64,000 nt of DNA from an uncultured Lachnospiraceae bacterium (GCA_910579865.1 CAJTXA010000005.1:120268-184267); one strand, 5' to 3'; shown: positions 25,367 to 35,612, counted from the first letter of the stretch. The notes: generated by a model from the letters alone, not told the origin. Program-made: numbers and translations.

Positions 25367-28288
25367 TTATACCTCAAATAAATTTCGCTTTTCTGAAAGG
25401 ATACTCGAACGTACAATTGCTTCCTCACTTCCAATTACACAAACTGCTTCTTCTTCCAAAATAGCTCGAATTGCAGGAGCTAATCCTCGAATCGTATCTT
25501 GAGTAGCAAAAAGAATCTCTTCCCTTTCTTTTTGTACCATTTCATAAGTAACTCCCATCATATAACTTCCCAAAGCTCGTATTCCTTTACTATAAGGTGT
25601 TAAAGGGATATCTAAATCACTGATTGTTCCAATAATATACTTTGTCATATCACGTTCATCAACTGTAAAATGTTCCACATAATCGGCAATTCCTTCATAA
25701 ATCTGATTTGTTTCATCCATATGTGGATCTCGATAAGAAACAAAATAGGAATCCCCGTTTCGTAAAAATCCACTCATACAACCATATGCTCCGCCCTTAA
25801 CTCGGATATTTAACCACATATATTCATAATTCATAATTACTGTTAAAATTCGCATTGCGCCACTAAATTTATATCCAGCATTTCGAAAATTTCCAGTTCT
25901 TGCTACATACTGCACCTGAGAGGAAGTCTTAAATCCTTCATTTTTTTTCTGCACAGCAAATGTTTTCTTTTCCTTAACAGAAGCAGTATCTTCTTTATAA
26001 AATTGCTCTACAAGCGAAGAAATTTTTGTTTTCATCTGTTTATATCCTTCTTCATCTGCTGTATAATTGATAAAGAAATTTTCCTTTCGAAACAGCTTTT
26101 TTGCAACCAAAGCTAATTTCTCTTGAATCTCTGTCTTTTTCTCTTCAAAGTTCTTTTCTAATCCTTCAATAAATTGGAAAAATTCTAACCCCACTGTCTG
26201 ATCCATTTCTCGATATCCAGGAGAAAGATAAGATAACGCTCGCATAACTGCCAAAGTATGACCGCTAGATAATGCCTGTGTCTGTGCTCTTGATTTAATC
26301 TCTGCAAGAATCTCATACAGTCGTTTTGTATCAGAAAACTTCGTTTGAAATAGCATTTCTTCTGTTAGCGAAAATAAATAATCTTGTTTTGCATACAAGG
26401 CTTTTCCAGATACCTCAAATACAGTATGGCTTACCTTAGAATCCTGACTATTGAGATAAGTGGAAATACTTGCAGAAAGTCCTCCTGTATAAAAATCCAC
26501 TTCATTTGCAAATGCTCCATAAGAATGTTTCTGAGTATCCATAAAACCAAGTACATTCTTTAATAAAGAAGCATATTGTAATTCCTCTTTTGTTAAATTT
26601 TCTGCTAAAAACAAAAAGCCAATATACCCAATCCCATTGGTATATAAATTGTGGAATAATACCTTTGTCCCCTCTTCTTCTCTTACCTCATTTGGGTAAC
26701 GCATAGCTTCCTTTCCAATGTCTTCTCTAGAAAGCATAGGAATTTTTTCTAAATCCTCTTTTGCACTTGGTGTATCTTGATATTGTTTTAAATCTTTTGT
26801 ACGTACTACAATTTCCTCAATCTCTGCTTCTGAAAGAGATGCTTTCTTCTTTCTTAACGCAGTTGCTAATTCTTCCTCTTTTTTCGTTGTAAGTCCAATC
26901 TGTGGTACTAAAACTACTATAGAAGCATGTGTATTATGAAGAATTCTCTCTCGAATCAAATTTTCAAAATATCCTGTTGTAAGCTGGGTTCGAAGCCAAG
27001 CAAATATCTTATTACATGCCAGATAATCAAATGGGTTTTCCTCCTCATAAATCCAATTTCCAAATATCTGTAAACTATACATTAAGCCCTTTGGAAATCT
27101 GCCAAAATCTGCTTCCCGATACTGAAATTCTAATGTATTCATTGCTGCTTCTAATGCCTTTTGATCCAGCCCCTCTTCACAAAGTTTTGTCAATGTATCA
27201 GTAATCACTGATAAGAACTGATGTTCTTTTTCTAACTGTGTATTCTTTGCTACAATCGAAAGAGAAATATCCCTCAGCTCTGTATCTAAATTTCCAACAA
27301 CCTCCATACCAATCTTTGCTTCCAAAAGCGCTTTCTTTAGTGGCGCTCCTGGTGAGGATAACAAAGCATATTTTAAAATTTCAAAAGCAATGCATAATGT
27401 TACATCTTGTCCATCTCCAATTGATACATTATAGGAAAGATAAGCTGCATTTTCTGGATTTTCTCCTTCTGCAAGCGAATAATTTTTCTGGATTCTTCTT
27501 GCCTGTGTAAATGGCACTTGTTTCTTAATTACAGAATCTATTTGAATTGGTTCAAACTTTCCAAGATATTCCCTATCAAGCCAGTCCAACTTTTCTTCTA
27601 GATCCATCTTTCCATAGAGATAGATAAAACTATTCGAAGGATGATAGAAAGTTCGATGAAACTCCAAAAACTGTGAATAAGTCAAAGTAGGAATTACTTC
27701 TGGATCACCGCCTGACTCATTTCCATAAGAAGTATCTGGATAAAGAGAAGATAAAATTACTCTTTCTAATACACCATCTGGCGAAGAGAAAACCCCTTTC
27801 ATTTCATTATAAACTACACCATTAATTTTCAATTCATCCTCTTTATTTTTCATCTCATAGCTCCAGCCCTCCTGTCGGAAGATCTCTTCTCTTTGATAAA
27901 TATTTGGATAAAACACAGCGTCTAAATAGACATGCATCAAATTTTGAAAATCCTTATCATTACAACTGGCAACTGGATATAAGGTTCGATCTGGATAAGT
28001 CATTGCATTTAAAAAAGTATTCAACGAACCTTTTACCAACTCTACAAAAGGATCTTTTACTGGAAAATGCTTTGAACCACATAAAACGGAATGTTCCATA
28101 ATATGCGGAACACCAGTACTATTTGAAACAGGTGTGCGAAATCCAATATTGAATACTTTATTTTCATCCTCATTTTCAATTAATATCAAACGTGCTCCAG
28201 TCTTCTTATGTTTTAAAAGATATCCTATTGACTTAATATCTTGTAATTCTTCTTTTTTTATAAACTCATATGCTTGATTCTCTTTCAT
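25367..28288 (-). CDS. M16C family zinc metallopeptidase (insulinase/PreP type)
   Basis: A 973-residue single-chain M16C peptidase, in which four homologous domains form a closed chamber that degrades unfolded peptides. The inverted zinc motif HIMEH is at residues 62-66, followed by SVLCGSKHFPVKDPF and LNTFLNAMTYPDRTLYP, both typical of the PreP/Cym1 group. There is no signal peptide, so it is probably cytosolic and would clear peptides of up to a few kDa. The length (about 970) is normal. AAAGGAG precedes the ATG. It follows scpB by about 75 bases and is the last gene before a clear terminator. Confidence 0.95.
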   Translation of the reverse strand: MKENQAYEFIKKEELQDIKSIGYLLKHKKTGARLILIENEDENKVFNIGFRTPVSNSTGVPHIMEHSVLCGSKHFPVKDPFVELVKGSLNTFLNAMTYPDRTLYPVASCNDKDFQNLMHVYLDAVFYPNIYQREEIFRQEGWSYEMKNKEDELKINGVVYNEMKGVFSSPDGVLERVILSSLYPDTSYGNESGGDPEVIPTLTYSQFLEFHRTFYHPSNSFIYLYGKMDLEEKLDWLDREYLGKFEPIQIDSVIKKQVPFTQARRIQKNYSLAEGENPENAAYLSYNVSIGDGQDVTLCIAFEILKYALLSSPGAPLKKALLEAKIGMEVVGNLDTELRDISLSIVAKNTQLEKEHQFLSVITDTLTKLCEEGLDQKALEAAMNTLEFQYREADFGRFPKGLMYSLQIFGNWIYEEENPFDYLACNKIFAWLRTQLTTGYFENLIRERILHNTHASIVVLVPQIGLTTKKEEELATALRKKKASLSEAEIEEIVVRTKDLKQYQDTPSAKEDLEKIPMLSREDIGKEAMRYPNEVREEEGTKVLFHNLYTNGIGYIGFLFLAENLTKEELQYASLLKNVLGFMDTQKHSYGAFANEVDFYTGGLSASISTYLNSQDSKVSHTVFEVSGKALYAKQDYLFSLTEEMLFQTKFSDTKRLYEILAEIKSRAQTQALSSGHTLAVMRALSYLSPGYREMDQTVGLEFFQFIEGLEKNFEEKKTEIQEKLALVAKKLFRKENFFINYTADEEGYKQMKTKISSLVEQFYKEDTASVKEKKTFAVQKKNEGFKTSSQVQYVARTGNFRNAGYKFSGAMRILTVIMNYEYMWLNIRVKGGAYGCMSGFLRNGDSYFVSYRDPHMDETNQIYEGIADYVEHFTVDERDMTKYIIGTISDLDIPLTPYSKGIRALGSYMMGVTYEMVQKEREEILFATQDTIRGLAPAIRAILEEEAVCVIGSEEAIVRSSILSEKRNLFEV

Positions 28289-28364
28289 GCTTTTTGCTCC
28301 TTTTCCTAATTCATTTTTTACTTTACTTCTCTTTTTTAATCCTTTCCTTTTTCCTCTTTTGCTT

Positions 28365-28934
28365 CTATAAATCCAATTTCATTTGTACCTCCTCTTCTGC
28401 CTCTATCTTAAACTCTTCCATCTGCTCCTCTTCTACAATAGGAAGTTCTTCTAAAGAGCTTACCCCAAAACACCGTAAAAATTCTTCGGTTGTAGCAAAA
28501 AGAATCGGTCGTCCAGGTGCATCTAATCGCCCTGCCTCACAGATTAAATGATATTCCACTAATTTATTTACGGCATGATCACTCTTTACTCCACGAATCT
28601 TTTCAATCTCCATCTTTGTTACAGGCTGCTTATAAGCTACAATCGACAACGTTTCCAAAAGTGTATCAGTCAATACCTGCTTTTTAGGAACAGAAGCCAC
28701 TCGTACCAGATATTCATACATCTCCTTTCTTGTACACATTTGATAGGCATCTTCTAACTCCAAAATCTGAATTCCCCTTTTCTTTGTTTGATACTGTTCC
28801 ATCATCCGATGTAATAATGCTCTTGTTTCCTGTAAATCACATGAAATTGCCATTGCAATCTGTTGCAGTTTTACTGCTCTTCCCATAGTAAACAAAATCG
28901 CTTCAACTGCTGCTTCCTGCTCCCAACTTTCCAT
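28365..28934 (-). CDS. scpB: Segregation and condensation protein B
   Basis: A 189-residue double winged-helix protein that dimerises and binds ScpA to close the SMC condensin ring. Recognisable features are AAVEAILFTMGRAV at the N-terminus, LSIVAYKQPVTKMEIEKIRGV in the first winged helix, and GRLDAPGRPILFATTEEFLR near the C-terminus. A tail of Glu (EEEQMEEFKIEAEEE) is variable in the family. GGAGATAAG precedes the ATG. It follows scpA by 86 bases, the standard order in Firmicutes. Confidence 0.96.
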   Translation of the reverse strand: MESWEQEAAVEAILFTMGRAVKLQQIAMAISCDLQETRALLHRMMEQYQTKKRGIQILELEDAYQMCTRKEMYEYLVRVASVPKKQVLTDTLLETLSIVAYKQPVTKMEIEKIRGVKSDHAVNKLVEYHLICEAGRLDAPGRPILFATTEEFLRCFGVSSLEELPIVEEEQMEEFKIEAEEEVQMKLDL

Positions 28935-29020
28935 CTTATCTCCATTTCTTTTCTCTGTTCTAATTCAATTATAATATCATTTTATCTGTAAAACCTAAAA
29001 AGCAGACTTAAAATCCTTAT

Positions 29021-29761
29021 CTACAATGCATAAATAAAAATCTCCTCCCCAAATCCCTCCTGTTCTACTCGAATCACACTCCCCTTTACCAACTCTAGTA
29101 CTGCCAAAAATGTAACAATCACATCCATCTTTCCTACTTGCTCTTCCAAAAGTGTCTGAAAAGCAAACTGCTTACGCTTTCTAATAAGCCTTCTAATATC
29201 TTCTATCTTATCCTGCAACCGAACCGTTTCCTTTTCAATTCGTCCAAATCTGCTTCGAACAGGATCGATCTTCTCTTCTTGTCTTTGCAGCACCTCCTGA
29301 AAAATCGTATGAAGTCGTACAAGTGTTATATCAGAAAGTAACTTTTCTATCTCTACAGGCTCTTGATATGCTAAAACCTCTTCTGGAATGGTTGCTTCTC
29401 TAAATAGGTGCTTTTCTGCTTCCTTTTGGCGTCCCTTTAATTCTTCCGAAATATACTTAAATTTTTTATACTCCAAAAGCTGTTCTACTAATTCCTGTCT
29501 AGGATCGACTATTTCTCCCTCCTCATTTACCACATGAGGCAGCAGCATCTTTGACTTTATATCAAGTAAAGTAGCCGCCATCACTAAAAATTCACTTACT
29601 ATATCTAAATCCTGTTTTTCCATCTCTTTTACATATGCTAAATATTGTTCTGTAATTATAACAATCGGAATATCATAAATATTGACTTTATTTTTATCAA
29701 TCAAATGAAGTAATAAATCCAACGGGCCCTCAAAAACTTCCAATTTTACTACTATACTCAT
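29021..29761 (-). CDS. scpA: Segregation and condensation protein A
   Basis: A 246-residue kleisin of the SMC-ScpAB complex, which compacts and segregates the chromosome. The N-terminal signature FEGPLDLLLHLIDKNKVNIYDIPI is followed by LDIVSEFLVMAATLLDIKSKMLLP, both strongly conserved and responsible for contacting the SMC neck. The C-terminal winged helix (FLAVLELVKGSVIRVEQ) contacts the SMC head. GGAGAGG is upstream of the ATG. The neighbours scpB and a metallophosphoesterase are in the same direction with small gaps, giving a likely shared transcript. Confidence 0.96.
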   Translation of the reverse strand: MSIVVKLEVFEGPLDLLLHLIDKNKVNIYDIPIVIITEQYLAYVKEMEKQDLDIVSEFLVMAATLLDIKSKMLLPHVVNEEGEIVDPRQELVEQLLEYKKFKYISEELKGRQKEAEKHLFREATIPEEVLAYQEPVEIEKLLSDITLVRLHTIFQEVLQRQEEKIDPVRSRFGRIEKETVRLQDKIEDIRRLIRKRKQFAFQTLLEEQVGKMDVIVTFLAVLELVKGSVIRVEQEGFGEEIFIYAL

Positions 29762-29787
29762 TTATAGCCTCTCCACTCTATTAGATC

Positions 29788-30663
29788 TTATTTTTCTCCC
29801 TGTAATTGTATCATTAAAAGTTCAGGAGGATTAAAAAACCGAAATGGTAACGTATGACTTCCCAGTCCAGCACTTAACAGCATCGTTGAATTTCCTTTAT
29901 AAAACGCTCCAACATCATACTTTGGAAATAAACGATAATTTGGAGAAATTACTCCTCCTAAAAGGGGAAGCCGCATCACTCCTCCATGGTTATGTCCAGA
30001 CAATACCAAACTTGCTCCCCACTGTGCATAGGCAGAAAAATGTACTGGATTATGTGCCAAAAGAATAGAAAACCCTTTCTCTCTTTTTCCAAGACAATCT
30101 GTTATATATTCCCTGCTCATTTGTTCTATCTTTAATCGTTTATAATAATATTGTCCAATTGTAAGACCATAAATAACAATATGTTCTCCATCCTTTTCCC
30201 AATACCGTCTCTGATTATCTAATAATTCAATCTCCTTTTTCTTTAGTTCCTCTGCATACTCCTGATAAAGCGTTTGATAAAAAACGGTATTTTGCCGCAC
30301 ACGATATTCATGATTCCCCATTCCATAGATCATAGGAAAGTGCTCTTTTATCCATAAAACTAACTCTAATGCCACAGCATAAGAAGCACCAGGTTTTCCA
30401 ACCAGCATATCGCCTCCTATTAAAACCAGATCGGGCTTTTCTGCCAAAAGAGTCTCTTTTAGCTTCTGATTATTTTCTCCAAATGAATTATTATGGAGAT
30501 CTGATAAAAAAGCAATTTTACTTCCATAAAAAGCAAGGGGAAGTTCTTTTGCATGAATCTGATATCGAGTTACAACCAAATGTTGATTCTCTCGATAACC
30601 CCACCAAAAAAATAAAATTCCTGCTAAAAACACAAGGAATACAAAAAAAATTCCAATTATCAT
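29788..30663 (-). CDS. Membrane-anchored metallophosphoesterase
   Basis: A 291-residue protein with one N-terminal membrane helix (about 2-22) and a calcineurin-like phosphoesterase domain. All metal-binding blocks are present: FLSDLHN, IGGDM, GMGNHEYR, LAHNP and SGHNHGG. It resembles YaeI/YkuE-type enzymes, some of which act on lipid or wall-linked phosphodiesters (UDP-diacylglucosamine-like pyrophosphatases). The precise substrate is unknown. It starts about 40 bases after a terminator for the upstream carboxypeptidase gene and runs into scpA 26 bases later. Confidence 0.9.
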   Translation of the reverse strand: MIIGIFFVFLVFLAGILFFWWGYRENQHLVVTRYQIHAKELPLAFYGSKIAFLSDLHNNSFGENNQKLKETLLAEKPDLVLIGGDMLVGKPGASYAVALELVLWIKEHFPMIYGMGNHEYRVRQNTVFYQTLYQEYAEELKKKEIELLDNQRRYWEKDGEHIVIYGLTIGQYYYKRLKIEQMSREYITDCLGKREKGFSILLAHNPVHFSAYAQWGASLVLSGHNHGGVMRLPLLGGVISPNYRLFPKYDVGAFYKGNSTMLLSAGLGSHTLPFRFFNPPELLMIQLQGEK

Positions 30664-30698
30664 TTTAATCCCTCACAAAGAAATACGCCACTCTCCGC

Positions 30699-30750
30699 AA
30701 AAAGGAGCCAATGAAATCTTCCCCTTTTTTCTTACTTCAAACTGGCTCCT
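30699..30750 (-). terminator. Terminator of the D,D-carboxypeptidase gene
   Basis: The 8-bp GC-rich stem AGGAGCCA / TGGCTCCT (30703-30710 with 30743-30750) is followed on the minus strand by T5. It lies about 100 bases after the stop. Confidence 0.72.
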
Positions 30751-30849
30751 ATCTTCACTGAAAATTACATACAATAAATTATAACCTAAAATCTACCATA
30801 CAGCAACTACTAATTTTATAGCCTTTCTTTTCCGACTAACATAATTTTC

Positions 30850-32100
30850 TTAAATAAAATAAATTTCTAACATCTTTCGAAAATAATCCCAATAACCAGC
30901 ACGCTCTATATTTTCATTATATAAAATATCAACACTTCCAATCTCTACCTCATTTAGGTAATAGACGGCTCTTCCTGCAACCTCCCCTTCTATTGCAGGT
31001 GCTTTACAACTATTTGGTAATTCCAATCGTTTCTCTATTTGTGTTACATCGGTTCCGTCTGTACTAAGATAGGAAAATTCCCCTTGGTAACGAAGCGATA
31101 CGATTTCTTGCACTCCATTTTCTACAAGCATCAAAGGCAATTTTTCCTGATTTTCATCCGTAAATAGCCGGCATACCCCATACCCATATGTAAGCATCGC
31201 TTTTGCCTCTGAAAAACGTACCTTATAATCTGGCGCTGCCATTACTACTGCAATCAAGGAAATCCCATCCTTCGTTGCAGTAGCAGAGAGACAATATTTC
31301 GCAAGACTGGTACTACCAGTTTTTAGTCCATTACAATATTCATACTGTTTTAATAGTTTATTTGTATTTGCTAAGCCAAATTCACTGCTTCCTTTCTCTG
31401 TTACATGAACAATATTTTCCATCCAAATGCTGGAATATTGATGAATCTGTGGATAGCGTGTAATCAACTCTCTTGACATTAGTGCAACATCCTTTGCAGA
31501 AGTCAAATGTGTAGCTGATTCTGTGAGTCCACAGCAATCCTCAAAATGTGTCTCTGTCATTCCAAGACTTGCCGCCCGTTCATTCATCTGATGTACAAAT
31601 TCTGTTTCACTGCCACAGATATATTCTGCCATTGCTACACTGGCATCATTTCCACTTGCTACGACAATACACTTAATCAATGTTTCAACAGTCTGTTTCT
31701 CACCTTCTTCTAAAAATACCTGTGACCCTCCCATTGATTTTGCATAGGCACTTGTTGTTACTTCATCCTGAAGCGTAATCTGCCCCGAATCAATCGCATC
31801 AAAAATTAAAATTAATGTCATAATCTTTGTAATACTAGCTGGACTTAACTGTTCTGTTGCATTTTTTTCATAAATAATGGTTCCTGTATCCGCTTCCATT
31901 AAAACTGCTGCCTTTGCTGTAACTCCTAGATCCGGCGAGGTATCCGCTGCAATCATTGCTGCTGTTTCTCTTAGCTCTTCACTACTAAGTGAAGATGCTA
32001 CCCCTTCTGCTTGCACAACAAATACTTTCCCGGAATACAACAAAAGCTCTACTACTAGTAAAAATACCATACATACAGATAACAAACGTTTATTTCTCAT
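30850..32100 (-). CDS. D-alanyl-D-alanine carboxypeptidase (DacF-type PBP)
   Basis: A 416-residue secreted penicillin-binding protein that trims the terminal D-Ala of wall pentapeptides. After a signal peptide (about 1-32) come the three serine-transferase motifs: SITK (Ser89, Lys92), SGN (149-151) and KTG (about 260). The C-terminal PBP5-type domain and a weak amphipathic tail (DYFRKMLEIYFI) anchor it to the membrane. I prefer the ATG at 32100, with GGATGG 5 bases upstream; another in-frame ATG is at 32109. It is preceded by an anchored protein of unknown function and an LTA-synthase-like gene, forming an envelope cluster. Confidence 0.94.
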   Translation of the reverse strand: MRNKRLLSVCMVFLLVVELLLYSGKVFVVQAEGVASSLSSEELRETAAMIAADTSPDLGVTAKAAVLMEADTGTIIYEKNATEQLSPASITKIMTLILIFDAIDSGQITLQDEVTTSAYAKSMGGSQVFLEEGEKQTVETLIKCIVVASGNDASVAMAEYICGSETEFVHQMNERAASLGMTETHFEDCCGLTESATHLTSAKDVALMSRELITRYPQIHQYSSIWMENIVHVTEKGSSEFGLANTNKLLKQYEYCNGLKTGSTSLAKYCLSATATKDGISLIAVVMAAPDYKVRFSEAKAMLTYGYGVCRLFTDENQEKLPLMLVENGVQEIVSLRYQGEFSYLSTDGTDVTQIEKRLELPNSCKAPAIEGEVAGRAVYYLNEVEIGSVDILYNENIERAGYWDYFRKMLEIYFI

Positions 32101-32160
32101 CTTATCCATCCAATACTTGCATCTTTATAACCATTGTAGTAGTCGAATGTAAATTTTATG

Positions 32161-33504
32161 CTATTGGAATAAAGCAAAATTAAAATCTCTGCTAAATTTT
32201 AAAAATCCAATCAAATCTAACTCAAAAAGATCCACAATCTCTCCTTCTGGTTCTTTTATAACCTGTTCTAAAGTCTGAATGGTATGCTCTCCATCTGAAA
32301 CGATCAAAGGTAGATTTAACTTATATTCAATATGACTTTCTCCTGTATGCAGATCCATAGTAAAATTTGTCCGAATAAATTCTATTTTCTTTGGATTTAT
32401 CTGACTTACAGAAATAAAAATCTTCTGCTTCTCTTCTTCTAACTGTCGTTCAAAATCAATCCAAAACTCCATTCGCTCTGTCTCTTTTCTTATATTTAAT
32501 TCTATTTGTATTTTATTTAATAACCGTTCCTCTCCTCTTAAATAACACAAAATCTGGGTCGGATATACAGTTCCTTTTCTTTCTGGCTCTAAAACCATTT
32601 CGATACAGTGAATATGATTGTCGTCATCCATATAAAGCCAAAGATCCACCCATTCTGCTTTTACTTCTATTTCAACATCAGATAAAATATAGCCCAAATA
32701 CCATTCCACTAATTCTGTCGGCAATAAAAGATGAAATACACTACAATCTTCATACACTCCATTAATTCCTATTTGTTTTGTTTCACTTTCTTTTTTTACC
32801 TGAATTTTCTTCCAAAGTTCTATTTCTTTTCCTTTATATTCTTCTAAAAATGTTGCAATCATATTCACTTTTTTTAGTTCCTTTTCGGTTGGAAAAATTG
32901 GCGTTTTTTCAACCGAAAAATCAGATTCTGGTACTACTAATTTTTCTCCTAATACCTCATAAAGAAAAGAATCCATATATTGGCTTTTTATATTATGAGT
33001 ATCCATTCTCAAATAACTATTATGAATCTGTGGTATTCGTACAATCAGCTTTTCTTTTGTTTGATAACTTTCTATATCCAACGCCCCAATTTCTGCAATC
33101 TGATAGTTTATTTTACTAGAACAAATTCCTTCCTTTTGTTGAACAGCCAGTTGATACTGCATACTAGAAGCCGTCCTATCCACAAGCCAGGCAAACTTTT
33201 CTTCCAATACTTTTGTATCCAGCCGTTCAAAATTTACATATCCCTCTTGTTTTATATTTCCCCCCTGTATTACCTGAAACAGTGGTACAAAAGAATACGT
33301 CTGATCAGCAGCTTCTTCTGCCAACTGTTTCAATGCCATCCATACTCTTGGCTTTTGTCTGCTTTGATCCCAAAAACGAAGTCCTACTGTTATACTAAGA
33401 ATTAGTACTGTCCCAGCCAAAAGTAACCCAAAAATCCTTTTTGTTGCAGATAATCGGTTCCATTTTTTACTTATCCATTTCATCCTTCTTCCCATGCCTT
33501 TCAC
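32161..33504 (-). CDS. Membrane-anchored hypothetical protein
   Basis: About 440 residues. A single N-terminal membrane helix (about residues 25-43) follows a basic cytoplasmic tail, and the rest is predicted outside the cell and rich in beta strands. No family is recognised and no catalytic motif is evident. The repeated strand patterns (MNTH-like, then IELNIRKETERMEFWIDFE) suggest a lipoprotein-like beta sandwich. Its position between an LTA-synthase-like enzyme and a D,D-carboxypeptidase suggests an envelope role. The start is unsure: GTG 33504 has no ribosome site, and ATG codons at 33495 or 33483 are alternatives, the last with GGGA nearby. Confidence 0.7.
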   Translation of the reverse strand: MKGMGRRMKWISKKWNRLSATKRIFGLLLAGTVLILSITVGLRFWDQSRQKPRVWMALKQLAEEAADQTYSFVPLFQVIQGGNIKQEGYVNFERLDTKVLEEKFAWLVDRTASSMQYQLAVQQKEGICSSKINYQIAEIGALDIESYQTKEKLIVRIPQIHNSYLRMDTHNIKSQYMDSFLYEVLGEKLVVPESDFSVEKTPIFPTEKELKKVNMIATFLEEYKGKEIELWKKIQVKKESETKQIGINGVYEDCSVFHLLLPTELVEWYLGYILSDVEIEVKAEWVDLWLYMDDDNHIHCIEMVLEPERKGTVYPTQILCYLRGEERLLNKIQIELNIRKETERMEFWIDFERQLEEEKQKIFISVSQINPKKIEFIRTNFTMDLHTGESHIEYKLNLPLIVSDGEHTIQTLEQVIKEPEGEIVDLFELDLIGFLKFSRDFNFALFQ

Positions 33505-33540
33505 ATTTTAAGCATCTGTTACGATTTTCTTCTCACTAGA

Positions 33541-35553
33541 TTATTCTTTTTTTATATTCTTTTTCACACTACTAAGAATCTGTTTGTCTTTTCCAATCTG
33601 ATGTATCTCCACTAAATCACCATCCTTTATGATTACATCATATACTTTAATTTGAAATGAATTTGTAAATTCCTGTTTCACTTCTTTTCCATTTATCGTA
33701 ACAAAACTATATTCTGTAAAATTTCTTCCTCGTACTAAGACAGCATCTTCCTCTTTTGCATCATAAACTGAAAATATCTGGACTGGTTCTGTTCCCATCT
33801 GAAGTTTTGTTGGCTGATATGGATTCTCTCCGTCAAAAACTTCCTGATCTCCATACAGCATATCATACTCCAATAAATTTAATCCTTCCAAATAATCTTC
33901 TCTGCCTTCAAATAACTGATGATATTTTGTCAATGTACCATTTTGATATCCCAAAAGTTTCATTACATAAGCAGAAAGCTGATATGCTTCCAAATCCCGA
34001 TCCTGTTTTTCCAATAAATAATTTGTCCAAATCACATATTCTGTTTGATAAATAGAGCCATTCTCTAAATCAGAATCCTCGAATCCAAACCCTGGCAAAT
34101 GATCTCCATATAAAATCAACATCACCTTTTCTGGATAACTTTGTAACATCATTGTCAAATCATGTAAAAAAAGATCCATCTCATAAATTTCATTTACATA
34201 ATATTCAAACGCATGGTTTTGTGTTTGATCCAAAAACCCAGATACTTGAATTTCTGGATTCTCCAATTTTTCTGTTGGATAACTTCCATGCCCTTGTACT
34301 GATATCGTATAAATTACATCTTTTCCTTCTGTACTTTTTAATGCCTTTCTAATTTCTCCAATGAGTACTTCATCCTTTGCCCATCCAATTGGCGTTACTT
34401 CTCGTATACGCATATACTCCATTGAAGTGAATGTGTCAAATCCTAACTGAGAAAATACTTTATTTCTTTCATAGAAAGTTCCTTCATTGTTATGTATCGC
34501 ATGTGCGAAATAACCAAGTTCTTTCATATTATAAGCAAGACTTTCACAAGTAGTTTCCTGCAAAATTGTTTTATAGGGATACTCGCCTGGACCAAAAAAA
34601 TCTAAATTCATCCCTGTGATAATTTCAAACTCTGTATTTGCAGTCCCTGCACCAACAGAAGGAACTTGTAAAAATCCAGAAGTATATTGTTCTTTTAACA
34701 TAGTAAAAGTAGGAAGCGGCTGCTTTGAACAAGTTACCCCTTTTACATAAACAGGATCAAAAAAAGACTCTAATTGTAAATAAATTACATTTGGCGGTTC
34801 TGACTCTTCAACTGGCTTTTCATAAATATTTGAATTGTGTACAATTGGTCTTTTTGTAACTCCTTCTAATAATTCCTCCATACTATCTTCTGAATAATCC
34901 TTTGGTTTATCAATTCCAGTATTTATCAAACTGCTGCTAAAACCATATGGAAACCCATAATCTCGAAATGCCTGATTGATATTTCCAAAATTCTTTGCCA
35001 ATACATTGGTCTGTATTCCTACCCAAGTCAGCCATCTTATCAGGAAAAACAATCCCACAATATAAATAAGACTTTTTTTCCATATAATTCGTTCCTGTTT
35101 TGGCATTTTAAAAAACAAAACCAGCAATCCTGCCAAAACAAGCAAAAGCAATCCTCCAATAAAAAAAAGCTGTGTAACGGAAAAATATCGATCTAACAAT
35201 GCAACTGCATATTCAATCAGGCGCAAATCCACTGCTGTAAAAGGAGTGGTACGAAAAACCAACAAAATACTATTGGTTAAGCCCATTCCAATCCATATAA
35301 AAGAAAGTAAAGTAAAGACAAAAATTCTCCGTCTTACCAGCAGCGCTGCTGATAAGGTAAATGCAATTAGTAAACTATTATACAAAAATACAAATGGTCT
35401 TTGAAATAAATATTGCCCCATTTCAATTACTGACTTTCGACTTAGTGTCTCTACTGCCAAATTACAAAGTAATCCCAATATTAGACAGCAACTATAAGGA
35501 TTTTGAAATATCCTTTCAAATCGAATATTTCCTTTCGAAAATAAATGTTTCAT
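33541..35553 (-). CDS. LTA synthase family sulfatase-type enzyme with extra C-terminal domain
   Basis: A 670-residue membrane enzyme with about five N-terminal helices (20-180) and an extracellular alkaline-phosphatase-fold domain (about 250-560). Glu262 in YLQLESF, the nucleophile Thr304 in GAGTANTEF, HNNEGTFYERN and YGDHLPGF are the LtaS-type metal and catalytic motifs. Enzymes of this family transfer phosphoglycerol from phosphatidylglycerol to glycolipid or polymers. After the catalytic domain, residues about 585-665 look like a beta-rich IPT/TIG-like module (VLVRGRNFTEYSFVTINGKEV), which is not in standard LtaS. GGAGAAAAAAG precedes the ATG. Confidence 0.9.
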   Translation of the reverse strand: MKHLFSKGNIRFERIFQNPYSCCLILGLLCNLAVETLSRKSVIEMGQYLFQRPFVFLYNSLLIAFTLSAALLVRRRIFVFTLLSFIWIGMGLTNSILLVFRTTPFTAVDLRLIEYAVALLDRYFSVTQLFFIGGLLLLVLAGLLVLFFKMPKQERIIWKKSLIYIVGLFFLIRWLTWVGIQTNVLAKNFGNINQAFRDYGFPYGFSSSLINTGIDKPKDYSEDSMEELLEGVTKRPIVHNSNIYEKPVEESEPPNVIYLQLESFFDPVYVKGVTCSKQPLPTFTMLKEQYTSGFLQVPSVGAGTANTEFEIITGMNLDFFGPGEYPYKTILQETTCESLAYNMKELGYFAHAIHNNEGTFYERNKVFSQLGFDTFTSMEYMRIREVTPIGWAKDEVLIGEIRKALKSTEGKDVIYTISVQGHGSYPTEKLENPEIQVSGFLDQTQNHAFEYYVNEIYEMDLFLHDLTMMLQSYPEKVMLILYGDHLPGFGFEDSDLENGSIYQTEYVIWTNYLLEKQDRDLEAYQLSAYVMKLLGYQNGTLTKYHQLFEGREDYLEGLNLLEYDMLYGDQEVFDGENPYQPTKLQMGTEPVQIFSVYDAKEEDAVLVRGRNFTEYSFVTINGKEVKQEFTNSFQIKVYDVIIKDGDLVEIHQIGKDKQILSSVKKNIKKE

Positions 35554-35573
35554 CTTTTTTCTCCATCCATAGA

Positions 35574-35612
35574 AAACGATAACGTATGAGTCTTACTTTC
35601 CTCACACGTTAT
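35574..35612 (-). terminator. Probable terminator of pdp
   Basis: The stem ATAACGT-TGAG / CTCA-ACGTTAT (35579-35590 with 35601-35612) has one mismatch and is followed on the minus strand by TTTTC. It lies just after the pdp stop and before the LTA-synthase gene. Confidence 0.6.
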
